Below, piece after piece: positions 35,401-45,464 of a stretch of 64,000 nucleotides of DNA. Within the stretch, counting starts at the first letter, position 1. Each line of letters begins with the position of its first letter. Origin of the DNA: Polytrichum commune (taxonomy: Eukaryota; Streptophyta; Polytrichopsida; Polytrichales; Polytrichaceae); NCBI GenBank assembly GCA_950295325.1, contig OX485805.1, positions 11,160,501 to 11,224,500 of the forward strand. The letters run 5' to 3'. The notes beneath the pieces were generated by a model. That model did no database searches. It saw only the letters and a list, made by a program, of their open reading frames with translations, and had not been told where the DNA came from. The translations under genes were made by a program, and so were the position numbers.

Positions 35401-35660
35401 TCAGAATACATGACTTTATTCAAAGCCACTACCAAAGCCACCTCGCTATGTTGTTTACTTCAAGACCTAGGCTTCCCTCAACTCCAACTGGCTTCAATAT
35501 ATATAGATAATCAAAGCGCTATTGCCTTAATTGCTAACTCCAAGTTCCATTCTTGAGGTAAACACATTGACACTCAATATCATTTTACACGAGACAAAAT
35601 TTTAAATAAGCACATTACCGTAAAATATGTTTCAACCACGTAAATGGTTGCCAACATTTT
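32466..35660 (+). pseudogene. Copia pol, remainder after the nested insertion
   Basis: Protease resumes as TYKKWDK and then LNDGQVREISNLLHVPDI. The pre-integrase region is LWHKTLGHINKRC, and after an insert CPWCLKGNQHREKFP. Integrase has LHSDICGPLW (first Asp), KCDNGGES (second Asp) and LNGVSERKNQTL (Glu). The RT begins near 34230 with ANQYELNSLKENDTWTMLVP, then YKACLVARGFGQ and VVYVDDCIVIS at about 34755-34800. RNase H carries SWASKKQIHVALSSTKSEYM and IDNQSAIALIANSKFHS with KHIDTQYHFTR. Many stops and frameshifts occur (for example at 33482, 33663, 35556), so it is inactive. Confidence 0.92.
32845..33176. mobile_element. About 330-bp non-coding insert in copia pol
   Basis: Copia coding sequence breaks off at a G7 run (32843-32849) and resumes after a C11-13 run near 33162-33173. 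The word AAAAGATG stands on both sides (32832-32839 and 33177-33184). The interior is AT-rich and repeats ATACCCTAT. It looks like a small insertion, possibly a MITE with G/C-run ends, but the termini are too simple to assign a superfamily. Confidence 0.5.
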
Positions 35661-36122
35661 TACAGAAAACTTGCCCCATGTACGACATGTAATGTGCATG
35701 TAGGCTCTTGGCCTCCAATCAATATTCCAAATGAAGGCATAACCATAACACACGCCATAACATTGACACAACCACCAATGGAGACAATGACTCCTCTAGA
35801 CACTTCAAGTCTCCAACCTCAAGTATTATTGGCTAAAGTGGGAGCTTTTGCCTCACCTATCCATCTATCATGTCTCACATGTCATTACCATTTATATCCA
35901 CATGGACCTGATCCTTTGGAATGTTAGTAGACATGACAATATGTAGTCTTAGGTTCACGACCTTACAAGTCAATGTCAAAACCAGAAGCATTGCCGAATG
36001 CAAAACTACACTTTGTTTTCACAAAGTTCTCAATGGGCAAAGTTTCATACAAAGAATGATGTTCAAAAAATTGAAAGACAATAATTGAAGAAATTACTTA
36101 GTGACTATTAAACTAGTGGAAG

Positions 36123-36329
36123 TGTTAGACATATATAAAAGTATGTAGTTCAGTACTCCCTAAGTACTTATATGTATTAGTAGAAGTCATACTTATAGAA
36201 ATGATATGACTATCCACATCCATTAGTCATGACTATTCACAATATATAAGAGGAGATGAACCTCAATATGAATATAGTTAAAGTCATGTATTCAACATGT
36301 GTTCTTGTCTCCCTTATACAATTTTAATA
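36123..36329 (+). repeat. Copia 3' LTR
   Basis: It starts TGTTAGACAT and ends TTAATA (the canonical CA has decayed to TA). It matches the 5' LTR along its whole length with scattered substitutions and one or two small indels. CGTTG follows, the second copy of the target duplication. Confidence 0.92.
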
Positions 36330-36334
36330 CGTTG

Positions 36335-36460
36335 TAACTTGACAAACAATCTCCACTCCAAGATTAGCGCCATGGTGTCCAAGGTTGTCCTTAATTTGCA
36401 TTGTTACGCTACATTTTCTGGTTTGTAATTGCAAATGCAAAGGTTATGTCGAACCAACTG
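36335..36460 (+). repeat. AIM24 3'-end duplication, copy 1 (right part)
   Basis: TAACTTGACAAACAATCTCC and the following GCCATGGTGTCCAAGGTTGT match 36775-36885 (AACTTGACAAGCAATCTC, CCATGGTGTCCAAGACTGT). This is the continuation of copy 1 displaced 15 kb by the copia insertion. Confidence 0.85.
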
Positions 36461-36462
36461 CT

Positions 36463-36885
36463 CAAAGAATTCAACAGGACAATGCATCATCATAACGTTA
36501 ATGCCTCCTTTACATTGTTATTCAAGAACTTGACTAAATTCACCTTTCCATATTGATGGCAATGTGAGTTTGAACTCAAACCATTGCGGTGTAAAGTATC
36601 ATGTGGTGCTACATTCCATGCCATGACGGAGCGCATTGCGTGGACATGGCACCAAAATCTGTTTGTTGCAAAATTTGTCGCAGAGTTGGGACTTCAGGAT
36701 TTGAAGTAGTCGATTAATCACCCCACATGTATCACAAGGTGTTTTTTTATATTTTTATACACTTAGCAACTTGACAAGCAATCTCTACTCCAAGATCATT
36801 TCCATGGTGTCCAAGACTGTCCCTAATTTTCATTGTTATGCTACATTTTTTTAGTTTGTAATTGCAAATGCAAAGGTCATGACAG
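36463..36885 (+). repeat. AIM24 3'-end duplication, copy 2
   Basis: A diverged copy of the AIM24 stop-codon region and 3' flank (about 80% identity by eye) with several small deletions. Shared words include CATCTGTTTGTTGCAAAAT, GTCGCAGAGTTGGG and GAGCGCATTGCGT/GTGCGCATTGCGT. It contains no AIM24 coding sequence beyond the last few codons and so is a flank duplicate, not a second gene. Confidence 0.85.
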
Positions 36886-38125
36886 CCATAACTCACTCCC
36901 CTCCACGCATGCCTTCGAGAAACGAGCCACTCCCTCTACAATAAGCTCTTGCTCAGCTGACATTGAAAGTGCAGGTTAGACACAATTATTTGTAAAACAT
37001 AAAATCGGTGCGTTGCAAATAGCACAGAAGTATGGCCAAGTTTTATTCCCTTAGATGCTGAATACTTCTCAACTTAAATAAGTATGTAAAATGGAATGGT
37101 TACTCGATTGTTGTGGCTGCCTCACTTCAAGCTATGATCACTTTCCAAGGAAATCAATGCATTCTGATCCCCCCGCAAAATTGCAGATATCTCCACGTTC
37201 CTCAATTGCAGACACTGAATGTGAGTCTTGCATGGAGTGGGCGATGTAAGGTAGAACTAGATTTAGAAAGTGAGTTCCTCCCTCTGTCTGAACAATGTTA
37301 GGTTTGATATAAGAGTGTTTTGGTACTGAATTGTGATAGGTAGACTTATACAATCTCTTACATGGAATTGGCAATAAGTTAGAATTAGATCTAGAAAGGG
37401 AGCACCTCCCTCTTGTTGAACAATGCTAGGATTGATGCCCGTTTGGCGCAAGAAGTTTTGTAATGAAGTGATAGACTTGCATACCATCTTGCGTCCCATG
37501 TGAAGAATGGGCATCAATACATACTTCACACTTTGCACTGCCAATCTCACTACCCACTTCACAACCACGTAATTTGTATTTTATATCAAGAATCATTGAG
37601 GTTTCTGGAATTCTTCAAGGATCAACATCCGTTAAAGATGCACCTTCATTCATAAGGTGTGTGGGACTTACTATGTGGTCACTCTTCTTAGTAGAGTATC
37701 TAGATTCAATTGGTATATGGTAGTAAATCTTGGCTAGGGATTCGTGGTGTCTACGAAAACTCATCCATTGTGTACGTGAGATGCAATGAATTAAATTCAA
37801 GCATGTAAATGCCTGTTTTATGTGTTTTTACTCCGAAATTTGCTCCGAAGGCCCCAATTTAGTTTAGGAGTGTCTGTAATAGTTGAAATGATACAGCCCT
37901 CAATCTTGTAAAGGACTCGTTTTTACTAGAGCCCCTTGATCCACGATGGACGTGTAGGAAATTCGAAACGCAATGGACACGGAATCGACATAACCACGGA
38001 GACAAGCTTTTAGAAAGTGTTCACCGACTACTTCCATAGGTTTCTCTGTAACGGTTAATGCCTCTAATGCAAGCCTCTGTAATGCCATGGGAATCGACTT
38101 CAAATTCTTGAGACAGTCCTTGACC
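36886..38125. other. Spacer with a 127-bp direct duplication
   Basis: No gene was recognised. AGAACTAGATTTAGAAAG and following bases at about 37246-37310 recur as AGAATTAGATCTAGAAAG at 37373-37436 (GAACAATG.TAGG.TTGAT shared). A 75-codon minus frame at 37900-38127 (LKNLKSIPMALQRLALEALT) looks somewhat gene-like but matches nothing I recognise. Confidence 0.5.
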
Positions 38126-38129
38126 ACCG

Positions 38130-38425
38130 CGCAAGCTTTTCGAGGGCTTTCCGTGGGGCTAAGCTAGGAATATCATCTTCACAGCTTGTAATTAAGCTGG
38201 AATCCCCACGGCCTCAACACCTTCTCGTAAGCTGAGAGAGAGACAGCGTATGGCGGCCCGCGTTCGTGGTCAGCGATTGGAAAGATGAGAGTGATGAGCT
38301 CCCCGTCCAGCGTAAGGAGATCAGCCATCTTCTCCCCCCACTGCGGCCTTAAAACTTGGCTGCATTGCACAAAAGAACGTGTAATCGAATATCACGTCGA
38401 ACTTGTGTGGCGAATTTATGATGAA
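38130..38425 (-). pseudogene. Thiol methyltransferase pseudogene, 3' third only
   Basis: The minus strand aligns closely to 42350-42660 of the intact methyltransferase. Shared text includes DGELITLIFPI, GPPYAVS and AYEKVLRPWGFQL, and the plus strand words AAAGAACGTGTAATC and ACGGCCTCAACACCTTCTC are identical. Similarity stops near 38425, so the first two thirds, including the SAM-binding motif, are missing. A small insertion after the GFQL codons brings in an early TGA (YKL then stop), and the PQW.EKM segment has been shortened with Leu-Leu changes. It could not encode an active enzyme. It probably arose by partial duplication from the gene 4 kb away, both in the same orientation. Confidence 0.88.
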
Positions 38426-38429
38426 AAAA

Positions 38430-39200
38430 ACAATTCCAAGAAAAGTCGACATATTCTAAAAGACGGTGCAAGTGATGACAGTGCAAGTAAGTGGTATTGA
38501 ACAAGCGATTGTCTAATTTTAAAAAAAATTGATAAAATTACATTAAATTGATGGTTTTCTACACCCAAAAAAAAGAAAAAAGAAGAAGAAGATTACAACT
38601 TGGTTGTGCAACTTAATTAACCCAACAACCCGGCTATGATACTTAACCCAACAATTTGCCAAAAAGTAAAAGTAACCTCGCTCAAAATGGCTCCTTACTC
38701 GTAAGTATTGTTGTCAAATCTTATGGTCATTTATGTGACCACTATGTGAAAATCAACTCTAACAATGTCAAGTGATTTGATGAGACCTCAAAAGGAGATT
38801 CGACAATCAAGTCTAACATTGAGAGCTTGAATTATATGTTGAATGCAACAAGGATTCATAATATGGTCATGTAATGATTCCATAGATGGTCACATAATGG
38901 AATTTAGAGTTCAGGCAAGTACCGAGGCAAAGCAAACAGGGAGATCCGGTGATTACTGTAAAATCAAGAGAGTAAAATTGGTAAATTGCCGGCTTAATTT
39001 CAGTATTTTAGGCCGTACAACCGAAGGAAAATTTAAGCGTACAGGTAATCAACTGCTTCCGTAAACTTAATGACGGATTTTCATCCCTACCTGTTCAAGA
39101 GTGGGTGGATATTAGCTGCCCCACATCATCTCCCACCGGTTCCTAGTTGGCTCACCTGAGGGTATCTCAGGCTATAACCGGCTCTCACACACCTTGCCTT
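38430..39200. other. AT-rich spacer
   Basis: No gene, RNA or transposon terminus was recognised. A purine-rich AAAAAAGAAAAAAGAAGAAG tract lies near 38570. Confidence 0.45.
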
Positions 39201-39243
39201 GAACCTTCATCCGCCTCTATATGTGGTTTAGGGTTTAGGTATG

Positions 39244-39575
39244 CGGCTATGGCAACCCCAGAGCAAGACACAGACACCGACACCGACAGATCCACATTTC
39301 CTCGTGCTTGAATCATCAGCCACCGATTTGTTCCATTTTCGCAACTTCCTCGAAGCTTTTGATCGATCGACCGGTTGATCGGGTGATTTGCCAAAGTTCT
39401 GCAAGGAGTTTATTTCTACACTCGAATTTGAAACATCTATGGTGAAGATAACCATTGCGGGATCCGAGACATGAGTGCCACCAGTGGGCGGCAAATGGCG
39501 GTGGTGGTGGGAAGCATCATCAGTGAGAAGTTTGCTCTGGGCTGAAATTCGACTTGGGTTCTAAGGTAGAAATAC
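39244..39575 (+). pseudogene. Gene-like fragment, unrecognised, frame broken
   Basis: An ATG at 39244 opens MATPEQDTDTDTDRSTFPRA and then stops. One base out of frame the text continues LESSATDLFHFRNFLEAFDR, a stop (TGA), then SGDLPKFCKEFISTLEFETS and MVKITIAGSET. Amino-acid composition and the local GC rise look like a genuine exon that has gained a frameshift and a stop. TTCTAAG|GTAGAAA near 39560 could be a splice donor. I cannot name the family. Both the reading and the coding status are tentative. Confidence 0.3.
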
Positions 39576-39579
39576 CATG

Positions 39580-42230
39580 AGCAGTTAATATAACCACCCT
39601 CTAGCCGTGCACTAGATTGCCGTCATAATGGTGAAGTGCCATTTTTAAAACCGATCATGGTTCGGCGGCCACTTCAATGCGTGTACACTTAGTGTAGCCA
39701 ATGCATGGGAGCCAAGTGTTAATGTACTCATGAGGTAACTGATTTAGACGATGTTTTGTATGGAAATGCGGATTACCGTGTTCAGTGTAAGGAGAATCTA
39801 GTGAACGAGTAGGGGGTTGGACAACTTTCCACTTTGAAAAATTGTAGCATTTTTTGTACAGGGCAGAAAAATATGAAACAACTTACAATCTTTCTTCATG
39901 AATCCTTCTCGTCTATCTTGGAAAATTATCTCATGATTGTCAGACCAGATCTTCAAAGCAAATCACCTCATTTTCACGGGTTATGGTATTTCTACCTTAC
40001 ACCATCACCCACCCCGTGCACCCCCTCCACCGAGTGGCTGCCAAAGAGAGGGTTGTGAATGTCAAGGTCACTGCCACATGTACGAGTTTTCTCTCCAGAT
40101 CTCACAATGTACTCCCCGGCGATGTTTAATTTGTGATGTAGGGCAAACTGCAGGATTACTGTAAATAAGATCGTAAAGCATTCTTAAGTGCATTCTTTTG
40201 GCAAGTCCTTAAGTTGGAGGAGAGTTTGATTTGTCTGAAGTTTTGTAACAATGCTGATCTCACATATATAGCATGTGCTACATGTTAGAATGTTACATAA
40301 GTTGTGTTCAGAAGAATGAATGTTAAAATGTGCCAAATGTAGATCTCATGTATAATAGCATTCTTAAGCATGTGTAGGACGTTCTCTTCTATCCTAGTTT
40401 CAAAGAATGATTCGTAGAAACAAGTGCCTTGATTACATGGATGACTGCCAATAATCCAATGGCAAGTGGGATCAAGCTCTCATTAGTTGACACCTCATTG
40501 TTACGTATCTTCGGGCAAAAGTCTCCTCTCATCTACCTAGATTCAACCTAAAAGGACTTGCCAAAACGAAAATCATCAAGTGTGTACTTTCCAAGATGCT
40601 TCTCAAGGGCGAACACTCACTATAGGAATTAAGGGAGAAGATCGGCAAAATTGGATTGCAACTCAACAACTTGGATCCACAAAAGTGCAAAGTTATTTAT
40701 TACAATTTTGAGATTGTGCACAACATCGAAAGGAGAGGACAAAGGGAATACAATTCTACCTACATAGATGTTTTTCTTCTTAAATAGTATATCTTCCTAA
40801 ATAGATGTTTTTCTTCCTACATATTACATCGTCCAACATAGATGTTTTTCTTTCAACTCACTTGTCTTTGTTTGATAGATGTAAGGTTGCATCAAAAGTA
40901 TCATTCTTTCTTCGTTTGTGAAAATTCCGGCTTCATTTTGGGACCCATATTTATTCCTTCAAAACAAATTTCATTAGTCACCAAGTGTATTTAGACATGC
41001 AAATTTCATGTCATGACATTGTATTGCTTATCAAGTTCTAAGGACATTTGTACAAATATAAGTACGAACATTTGGAAGTTCCTTCTGATTTGCTTGGATC
41101 AGATGTTTGTCAACTCTTTTTAAGTAAAGTTGGTGGTACGATTTCCAATGAGAGGAACTATGATGGGTGTGATCTTGTGGGAAGTTCATGAGCATTGGCA
41201 TGCATTGTTGAATTTGAGGCTAATTCTACTGGTCCAAACTTTGTAAGGGCTCAAAAGAAGCAAATGCACATATGGACAAAATTGGAGAAGCAATGTGGAT
41301 TGGGAGTAGCCGATTTGGGGGACTACTCTTGTGTGGAAAATGATGATCTTATCATCTTAGCTTTGAAGTTGGGATTTCAAGAGGCTCAAGAGATGTGCAC
41401 CGGATTAGGTACGAAACCCGATGTTGTCACAAATAGTAGTTGGTAGACGGAGCCATGCGTACATGAAGAAAAATTTTGAGGCTCATTTATTTTGGAAGTA
41501 TAGAGAAGGATGAAGTGTGCAATTATGATCACACATTGATTGGTGATTCTAGTGCACAAGGTGATGACAAGGAAAATTATAGTGTTGGAGATCGAAGACA
41601 ATTCAAACATGTGCAAGAATTTTGTCATAAAGATGAAATCGATGTAATCACAAGTTGAAAATGATTTGCATGAAAATGTGGAGTTGCAAAGTGAGCTTCG
41701 ACATGTCTTGGATGTTCTGATTGATGAACATGAAAATGTTGAAATGTCCTCTCAATCTAATGTAAAGTCCATTGTAGCTTATATGTAAAGGTCGGGGAGT
41801 CTAGAATTTTCAAAAGTACACTTGTTAATTTGGGGGATGAAGAAGTCTTCAATGACTTTATAATGAATGCTACGCTTTTAAATTATGCATATGATAGGAG
41901 TTTATTATCAATCAAAAGTATGTATGTATACTTATGTTGATGACTATATATGAATGTCAATACATATTATTATTGATATTTTTATCATTGAAATTGTATG
42001 TGTATTGCTTGATTTTACAACAAAAAACTTGTATATAGGGGGGTTTTAGAGTATATAGGCGAACACACACGGTTCTTGGTTTTTAGTGAAAGGTGCACCC
42101 CGGGCACTATGGCAAACCATCACAACACATAGTTGAAAGTGAAGAACAAATTCTTGAGTAGGAAAATGGAAACACCATGGCCCACAGCAACCGGCCTTAG
42201 AAAGTTCATTTGCGCTCACAGAAGGAAATT
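39580..42230. other. Spacer with a degraded ORF (about 41090-41790, +)
   Basis: From about 41090 the plus strand reads SDVCQLFLSKVGGTISNERN, then a frame MACIVEFEANSTGPNFVRAQ with HIWTKLEKQCGLGVADLGDY and LALKLGFQEAQEM, then DVVTNSSW and a stop, with further coding-like text to about 41790 interrupted by stops. It resembles a decayed transposon-borne gene, but I do not recognise it. The rest is AT-rich and featureless. Confidence 0.35.
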
Positions 42231-42335
42231 ACACTTCAGGTTTGACACTTCGAGAATTCAAATCGAGGAACATTACACTTTGACATAGACAGCAACTTAA
42301 AAAATGTATAGGAATTTGAATCGCACCGTGACAAT

Positions 42336-43031
42336 TCAAGCTCTTGAGACGGCCCTTGCCCATCGCGCGAGTTTTTCTTGGCCTTTCCGTCGGGCCAAGC
42401 TAGGAATATCATCCTCACAGCTTGTAAGTTGGAATCCCCACGGCCTCAACACCTTCTCATAAGCTTCGACAGAGACAGCATATGGTGGCCCGCCTTCGTG
42501 GTCACCGATTGGAAAGATGAGAGTGATGAGCTCCCCGTCCAGCGCAAGGAGCTCTGCCATCTTCTCCGCCCACTGCGGCCTTACACTCGGCGGAAATGCA
42601 CAAAAGAACGTGTAATCAAATATCACATCGAACTTTTGTGGCGGATTGTATGTGAAGAAATCAGCATTCAGAAATTCTACAAACTCAGAGCTGGAACACT
42701 TCGAAGCATGTGCCTTGGCAACCTGGAGAGCCGTTTCCGAAATGTCTAGGCCGACAACTCGCCGATTTGGACTGGCCATGGCCACGACATCATAGCCAGA
42801 GCCGCAGCCGGGAACCAGAACCCTCCCTTCCCGAATTTGATTCTCCTTCACCAATTGAGCAACCACAGGGTTCACCCCCTGTGCATCCCACGGGCTAGTG
42901 CCCTCCTTCCACAACTGCTCCCATGCTGTTTCCATAGGTTGAGCCGCCGTGACTTCGCGTAACCTCGCTTGTAACTTCTGATGAGGTGTTAGCTCGGCAG
43001 CCTTCGTATCCATGTTCGGGAATGGTTCCAT
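42336..43031 (-). CDS. HOL-type thiol/halide S-methyltransferase
   Basis: The product is a SAM-dependent methyltransferase of the plant HARMLESS TO OZONE LAYER / TPMT family. Members methylate bisulfide, thiocyanate, thiols from glucosinolate breakdown, or halide ions, usually in the cytosol. From the ATG at 43031 it has 231 residues, close to the usual 227. Landmarks in order: AWEQLWKEGTSPWDAQGVNP near residue 40, motif I GRVLVPGCGSGYDVVAM near 67, VVGLDISETAL (acidic SAM-ribose contact), FDVIFDYTFFCAFPPSVRPQ and the C-terminal YEKVLRPWGFQL. The same frame is open 19 codons upstream to a TTTCAG acceptor-like site at about 43103, so an upstream exon adding N-terminal residues is possible. A truncated pseudogene copy lies at 38130-38425. 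Confidence 0.9.
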   Translation of the reverse strand: MEPFPNMDTKAAELTPHQKLQARLREVTAAQPMETAWEQLWKEGTSPWDAQGVNPVVAQLVKENQIREGRVLVPGCGSGYDVVAMASPNRRVVGLDISETALQVAKAHASKCSSSEFVEFLNADFFTYNPPQKFDVIFDYTFFCAFPPSVRPQWAEKMAELLALDGELITLIFPIGDHEGGPPYAVSVEAYEKVLRPWGFQLTSCEDDIPSLARRKGQEKLARWARAVSRA

Positions 43032-43034
43032 GAT

Positions 43035-43793
43035 CCCGTAATTCCAAGATCCTGGCCCTGGTGCTGTGTACGTGCGACCCTGCCACAAGAAACTGAAACA
43101 AAGTCAACCACATAGACAAGGAATGTTATCGACCTGTCCACGTACCTATCATTCCTGAATTCAATTGCGCACTACCAAAATGGCATCGACCTCAAATCAC
43201 CAGACAGAGCGACAATTTCTTCCGCACACTCAGACTCCGAACAACCATGAGATACGACAATTGAACCAATATCACTTCTAGCGAGAATTGAGTATCCGGA
43301 AAGTAAGATTGCAGACAAGAAACGGACACATATGCAGTCACATAAACCAGCCATTTAGCCAAAGTAAAATGACCAGCACCTATCCATTCACCTCAACCCC
43401 TAACTCCACTTGCGCACAACCTAAAAGCCTCATCAACCAAACCTTGCAAGCCATAAAGATCCAGACGCCCTTGGAACTCACGACGAGCGACAATCAAACC
43501 AATACAACTTCCCTCAAACCAATATTTTCTGCAAAACGCCGAGGCTCAAGATTGCAGAATGGCACTGCACCTGTGTTCGGAGAGGCGCAAAATACGACCC
43601 GGTGAAAGAGTGTGTTCGGGTCGCGCTTACAAAGTGCTGCCGCAACATTGCCTTCTTGGCAGAACCCCGAGAGATCTGCTTCCGCTAGAAAGGCTCGGCA
43701 TATACATAGCCTCGGCCGAAGGTCAAGAGGCCGTCGAATTTCCTCCAATCATATTGCAAGAAACCAAGAGTTCGGCCTCTCGACCCTTCACAC
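43035..43793. other. Region upstream of the methyltransferase gene
   Basis: The minus strand here should hold the promoter, 5' UTR and possibly a leader exon of the methyltransferase. GATAG|GTACGTGG (about 43144, minus) is a donor-like site and TTTGTTTCAG (about 43102) an acceptor-like site. No convincing coding exon joins in frame, because the local frame MAGLCDCICVRFLSAILLSG ends in TAG before the donor. No TATA box was assigned with confidence. Confidence 0.3.
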
Positions 43794-43795
43794 TA

Positions 43796-44889
43796 TTGTT
43801 CTCCCTCTTTAGAATGACACGTTTGGGAAACACAATAAACGTTGTATTATCGAGGTCTCGTCTTCTCCTTAATATGACAAATAATATGGCGTAAAATTGT
43901 CATACTATCGAGGGAATACAAAAACATAAGTCAAAATGTATACAATGAGTTTAAGTAATATAGATTGTATGAAATAATAACTTATAAGTCCAAACAAATT
44001 CCAGTATTCTCAAGAAGTCTTGAAATAAGAGTTCAAAGATCTTTGGTGGTGCCTACTTAAGTTAGTATTTGTCATCTTATCTAAATTTCATACTAGCTTG
44101 TGAAAACTGATGATTTCATTAACATCAGAATGGAAAGAGTTTTTTTTAATAAGAAATTAGAAAACAATGGTGCACGATGTTTAGCGTCACTAAGCTTTAC
44201 TGCAGGTGGAGCAACATCATCCACATCTACTGAATGTAGGTCAATATTAAGATCACCTTTTGATTTTGGCCTTTGAATTGTTTGTTGAGCTGCAAAATCC
44301 AAGCTTCAAATATATCCCCCTTCATCCAAGTTGTTTTATTTTAGTGCCACCAAACATACTCATGAGGTTGCCACCTTCCGAAACATTGTGGTTGCTTAGA
44401 CATATAAATCACAAGCAACTTCAACTTATTAGTCCCAGTTGAATTAACAGCAAGAGCAAGTGTTACACGGTCCTTCTGTAACTTCCGACCCTCGCCTTCC
44501 CTTGTGCTAATGTTTTATTAGGATGTGCTCTAAAATACAATACAGTCTCATCCATGTTATAAACATCTTCAGGCTCATAATCTGACAAAAGAATAGGAAA
44601 GAGGCGACTCTAACCCTAACCAAGTCTATTATACACTAGTAAACCTAATAATCATTAAGTTCCCAAGTGAAAATGGATGTATTTTAGATGTAAATAACAT
44701 AGATGAGGGGAATTGTAACATTAATTCCCTCTTTAATATGACAAAACAGAGATTTTAAATGTTGTAAAATCAACGGTCGTAGTCGTATAAGAGAGGGAGT
44801 TTTGAACTAAAATTGTTTGGTCTCGCAAAAATGTGTTATAATATCGAGGGTGTTGTATAAACAAGTGTCGTATTAACGAGGTTAAACTG
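43796..44889. mobile_element. pogo/Tigger-like Tc1/mariner element, decayed
   Basis: The left end reads TTGTTCTCCCTCTTTAGAAT and then GACACGTTTG. The right end, inverted, reads CAGTTTAACCTCGTTAATAC and then GACACTTGTTT. This is an imperfect inverted repeat of about 27 bp with the CAGT..AACCTCG..AATACGAC wording of Tigger/pogo elements. TA lies on both sides (43794-43795 and 44890-44891), the duplication expected for Tc1/mariner. Additional TCGAGG/CCTCGATA words form a second subterminal inverted pair. A transposase relic lies inside on the minus strand. Confidence 0.7.
44093..44590 (-). pseudogene. CENP-B/Tigger-type transposase relic
   Basis: Minus-strand text from about 44590 reads EDVYNMDETVLYFRAHPNKT then LAQGK, the DDE_1 transposase start in which NMDET carries the first catalytic Asp. 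A frameshift leads to TLALAVNSTGTNKLK-like wording and then CFGRWQPHEYVWWH with stops, followed by an open frame (44302-44093) without a clear catalytic motif. The N-terminal DNA-binding half and the second and third acidic residues are missing. It is related to the relic at 47753-48790. Confidence 0.75.
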
Positions 44890-44894
44890 TAAGG

Positions 44895-45460
44895 CCAAAG
44901 TTCAAAAGCTGTCATAATTTTAAATGATTACTTTTTGAAGAAGGCAACGGACTCTCGAAGGAAGTTTGGGTAGGACAGGAATGGAAACCCAAACTATGGT
45001 CGAGAGGCCGTCGGTTTTTTTCATTAAAATTTCAAACATTGACAAGATCTTGGCCGTCAAATTGGAGGGGTTGTTTTGGGCAAGGAATAAAGTGGGATGC
45101 TCCTTTGGGTTTAAACTTTGAACTTGGCCTTTGGAGGCTTCACACTATGGCCATCCAAGTTGAGAGGCCATGGGAGTTCATAGCCAAAGGTTTGGACTTT
45201 GGGCTTGGCCTGTGGAGGCTTCACACTATGCCTAGCCAAAGGCTCCAATTACTATATTTTATTGGCTATTTTCAACCCATTTCTTTGGACCGTCAACAAA
45301 GTTTGGCCACTCAATCCAACGGCCTCTTGACTTGGACAGCCATAATGTTAATTGGCCCTAAAGGGCTCCTCAAAAGGGCACCAACACCTCTGCCCGCCCG
45401 GCTTGGCCCCACAAATGTAATGTTTTTTTAAAGGCCTCTTGCTTGTCCACGAAACCCTTA
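44895..45460. repeat. Two imperfect 86-bp direct repeats
   Basis: TTTGAACTTGGCCTTTGGAG followed by GCTTCACACTATG (about 45115-45147) recurs as TTTGGGCTTGGCCTGTGGAG and the same GCTTCACACTATG (about 45199-45229). The rest of the interval is non-coding. A 130-codon open frame spans it but shows no family motif. Confidence 0.6.
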
Positions 45461-45464
45461 TTGA

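Larger units (their letters stand above)
21258..36329 (+). mobile_element. Ty1/copia LTR retrotransposon, split by a nested Ty3-type element
   Basis: The element has LTRs at 21258-21466 and 36123-36329 and a primer site directly after the 5' LTR. It encodes gag with a zinc knuckle and pol in the copia order protease, integrase, reverse transcriptase, RNase H on the plus strand. The flanks are TGTTG (21253-21257) and CGTTG (36330-36334), a 5-bp target duplication with one transition. A 9.3-kb Ty3-type element interrupts the protease, so copia sequence occupies 21258-23160 and 32466-36329, about 5.8 kb, a normal length for copia. Multiple stops and frameshifts make it defective. LTR divergence (about 15% by eye) indicates an old insertion. 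Confidence 0.93.

Noticed and set aside
42895-43119. Alternative 74-codon frame at the start of the methyltransferase
   Set aside because: It is out of frame with the conserved SAM-binding domain and has no family match.
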